Positions 63,660 to 64,000 of a stretch of DNA of 64,000 nucleotides are shown piece after piece (positions within the stretch are counted from its first letter, which is position 1; the number at the start of each line of letters is the position of its first letter). The notes under the pieces are model-generated. The model saw only the letters and a list, made by a program, of their open reading frames with translations. It had not been told where the DNA came from and did not search any database. Source of the stretch: Leifsonia xyli subsp. cynodontis DSM 46306 (GTDB lineage: Bacteria; Actinomycetota; Actinomycetes; Actinomycetales; Microbacteriaceae). The stretch is taken from assembly GCF_000470775.1 (NCBI RefSeq), contig NC_022438.1, forward strand, positions 1,922,001 through 1,986,000. Direction: 5' to 3'. Position numbers and translations under genes: made by a program.

Positions 63660-64000
63660 ATGACGACGCTCGAGGGCAGAACACGCACGGCGCTCCTCGT
63701 GATCGACGTGCAGAACGGCGTGATCGGCGGGGCGTACCGGCACGATGAGGTGATCGGGAACATCCGCCGTCTTGTCGAGCGCGCCCGCGCGGAGGGGACG
63801 CCGGTGGTGTGGGTGCAGCACTCCGACGCCCACCTCGCGTACGGCAGCCAGGAGTGGGGATATGTTCCGGAGCTCGTCCGCGCCGAGGGCGAAGCGCTCG
63901 TGCCGAAGAGCTACGCCGACGCGTTCGAGGAGACCGGCCTCGAGGCGGTCCTGGCGGAGGCAGGGGTCTGGCGGCTCGTCGTCACAGGCTCACAGACCGA
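63660..64000 (+). CDS. Isochorismatase-family cysteine hydrolase, partial
   Basis: The first 113 residues are seen before the window ends. The family start TALLVIDVQNGVIGG (catalytic Asp), then RLVERARAEGTPVVWVQHSD (strand and helix) and VPKSYADAFEETGL (catalytic Lys near residue 83) are clear, and the elbow before the nucleophile Cys is just beginning (LVVTGSQT). GGGAGGAAAG precedes the ATG. Family members hydrolyse amides such as nicotinamide, or isochorismate; substrate unknown. Confidence 0.9.
   Translation, partial: MTTLEGRTRTALLVIDVQNGVIGGAYRHDEVIGNIRRLVERARAEGTPVVWVQHSDAHLAYGSQEWGYVPELVRAEGEALVPKSYADAFEETGLEAVLAEAGVWRLVVTGSQT

Noticed and set aside
1..64000. CRISPR arrays or rRNA genes
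   Set aside because: No regularly spaced repeats and no rRNA core sequences were seen; the only repeats are the IS copies and two short tandem duplications.

Overview
The window is high-GC DNA whose gene content and order (argS, lysA, hom, thrC, thrB, rho; galU next to a 5-formyltetrahydrofolate cyclo-ligase and mscL; a DtxR/IdeR-type iron box; a lipoprotein-rich envelope) point to an actinobacterium of the family Microbacteriaceae. The number of single-lesion pseudogenes and insertion sequences resembles the decaying genome of Leifsonia xyli. The genus is an inference from gene content, not a match I could run.

Region by region. 1-8890: rho (partial), the threonine/lysine operon thrB-thrC-hom-lysA, an LmeA-like envelope protein, argS, a lipoprotein and tRNA-Arg(CCG); all intact and tightly overlapping. 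9399-17070: a carbohydrate-use locus (ROK regulator, ABC permeases, remnant binding protein, zinc-type dehydrogenase, sugar isomerase, glycoside hydrolase, glycerate kinase), most of it broken by frameshifts or by a deletion that fused two divergent genes. 17418-22943: a broken M23 peptidase, a GntR regulator and a fructose PTS operon (regulator, 1-phosphofructokinase, EII) in which each gene carries at least one inactivating lesion. 23068-32543: mostly housekeeping and redox genes (rlmC, msrA/msrB, an epimerase, a glutamine amidotransferase, a crotonase, an SDR) with broken arginase-like and flavoprotein genes.

32546-54250 is the accessory heart of the window. It holds a DUF1023 alpha/beta-hydrolase gene, two inverted copies of an IS481-family element, a truncated terpene-cyclase-like gene, a class A penicillin-binding protein, a large secreted DUF5695-type gene split by an IS5-family element, an RCC1-repeat fragment, nucleic-acid enzymes (LigD-type polymerase, broken ATP-dependent ligase, EEP phosphatase), an iron-regulated SIP-domain gene, a truncated lipoprotein and a foreign-looking stretch next to tRNA-Ala(CGC). 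The 5' codons of the lipoprotein gene lie beside one IS481 copy and the remainder beside the other, 18 kb away on the opposite strand. Joining them restores one reading frame with a complete lipoprotein signal peptide, so the segment between the IS copies appears to have inverted. Before inversion, the hydrolase and lipoprotein would have formed an overlapping gene pair bracketed by inward-facing IS5-type ends.

54381-64000 returns to conserved genes: a membrane protein, GNAT acetyltransferase, galU, cyclo-ligase, FmdB-type zinc ribbon, mscL, a very large helicase-like protein with altered Walker motifs, an NlpC/P60 peptidase and the start of an isochorismatase-family hydrolase.
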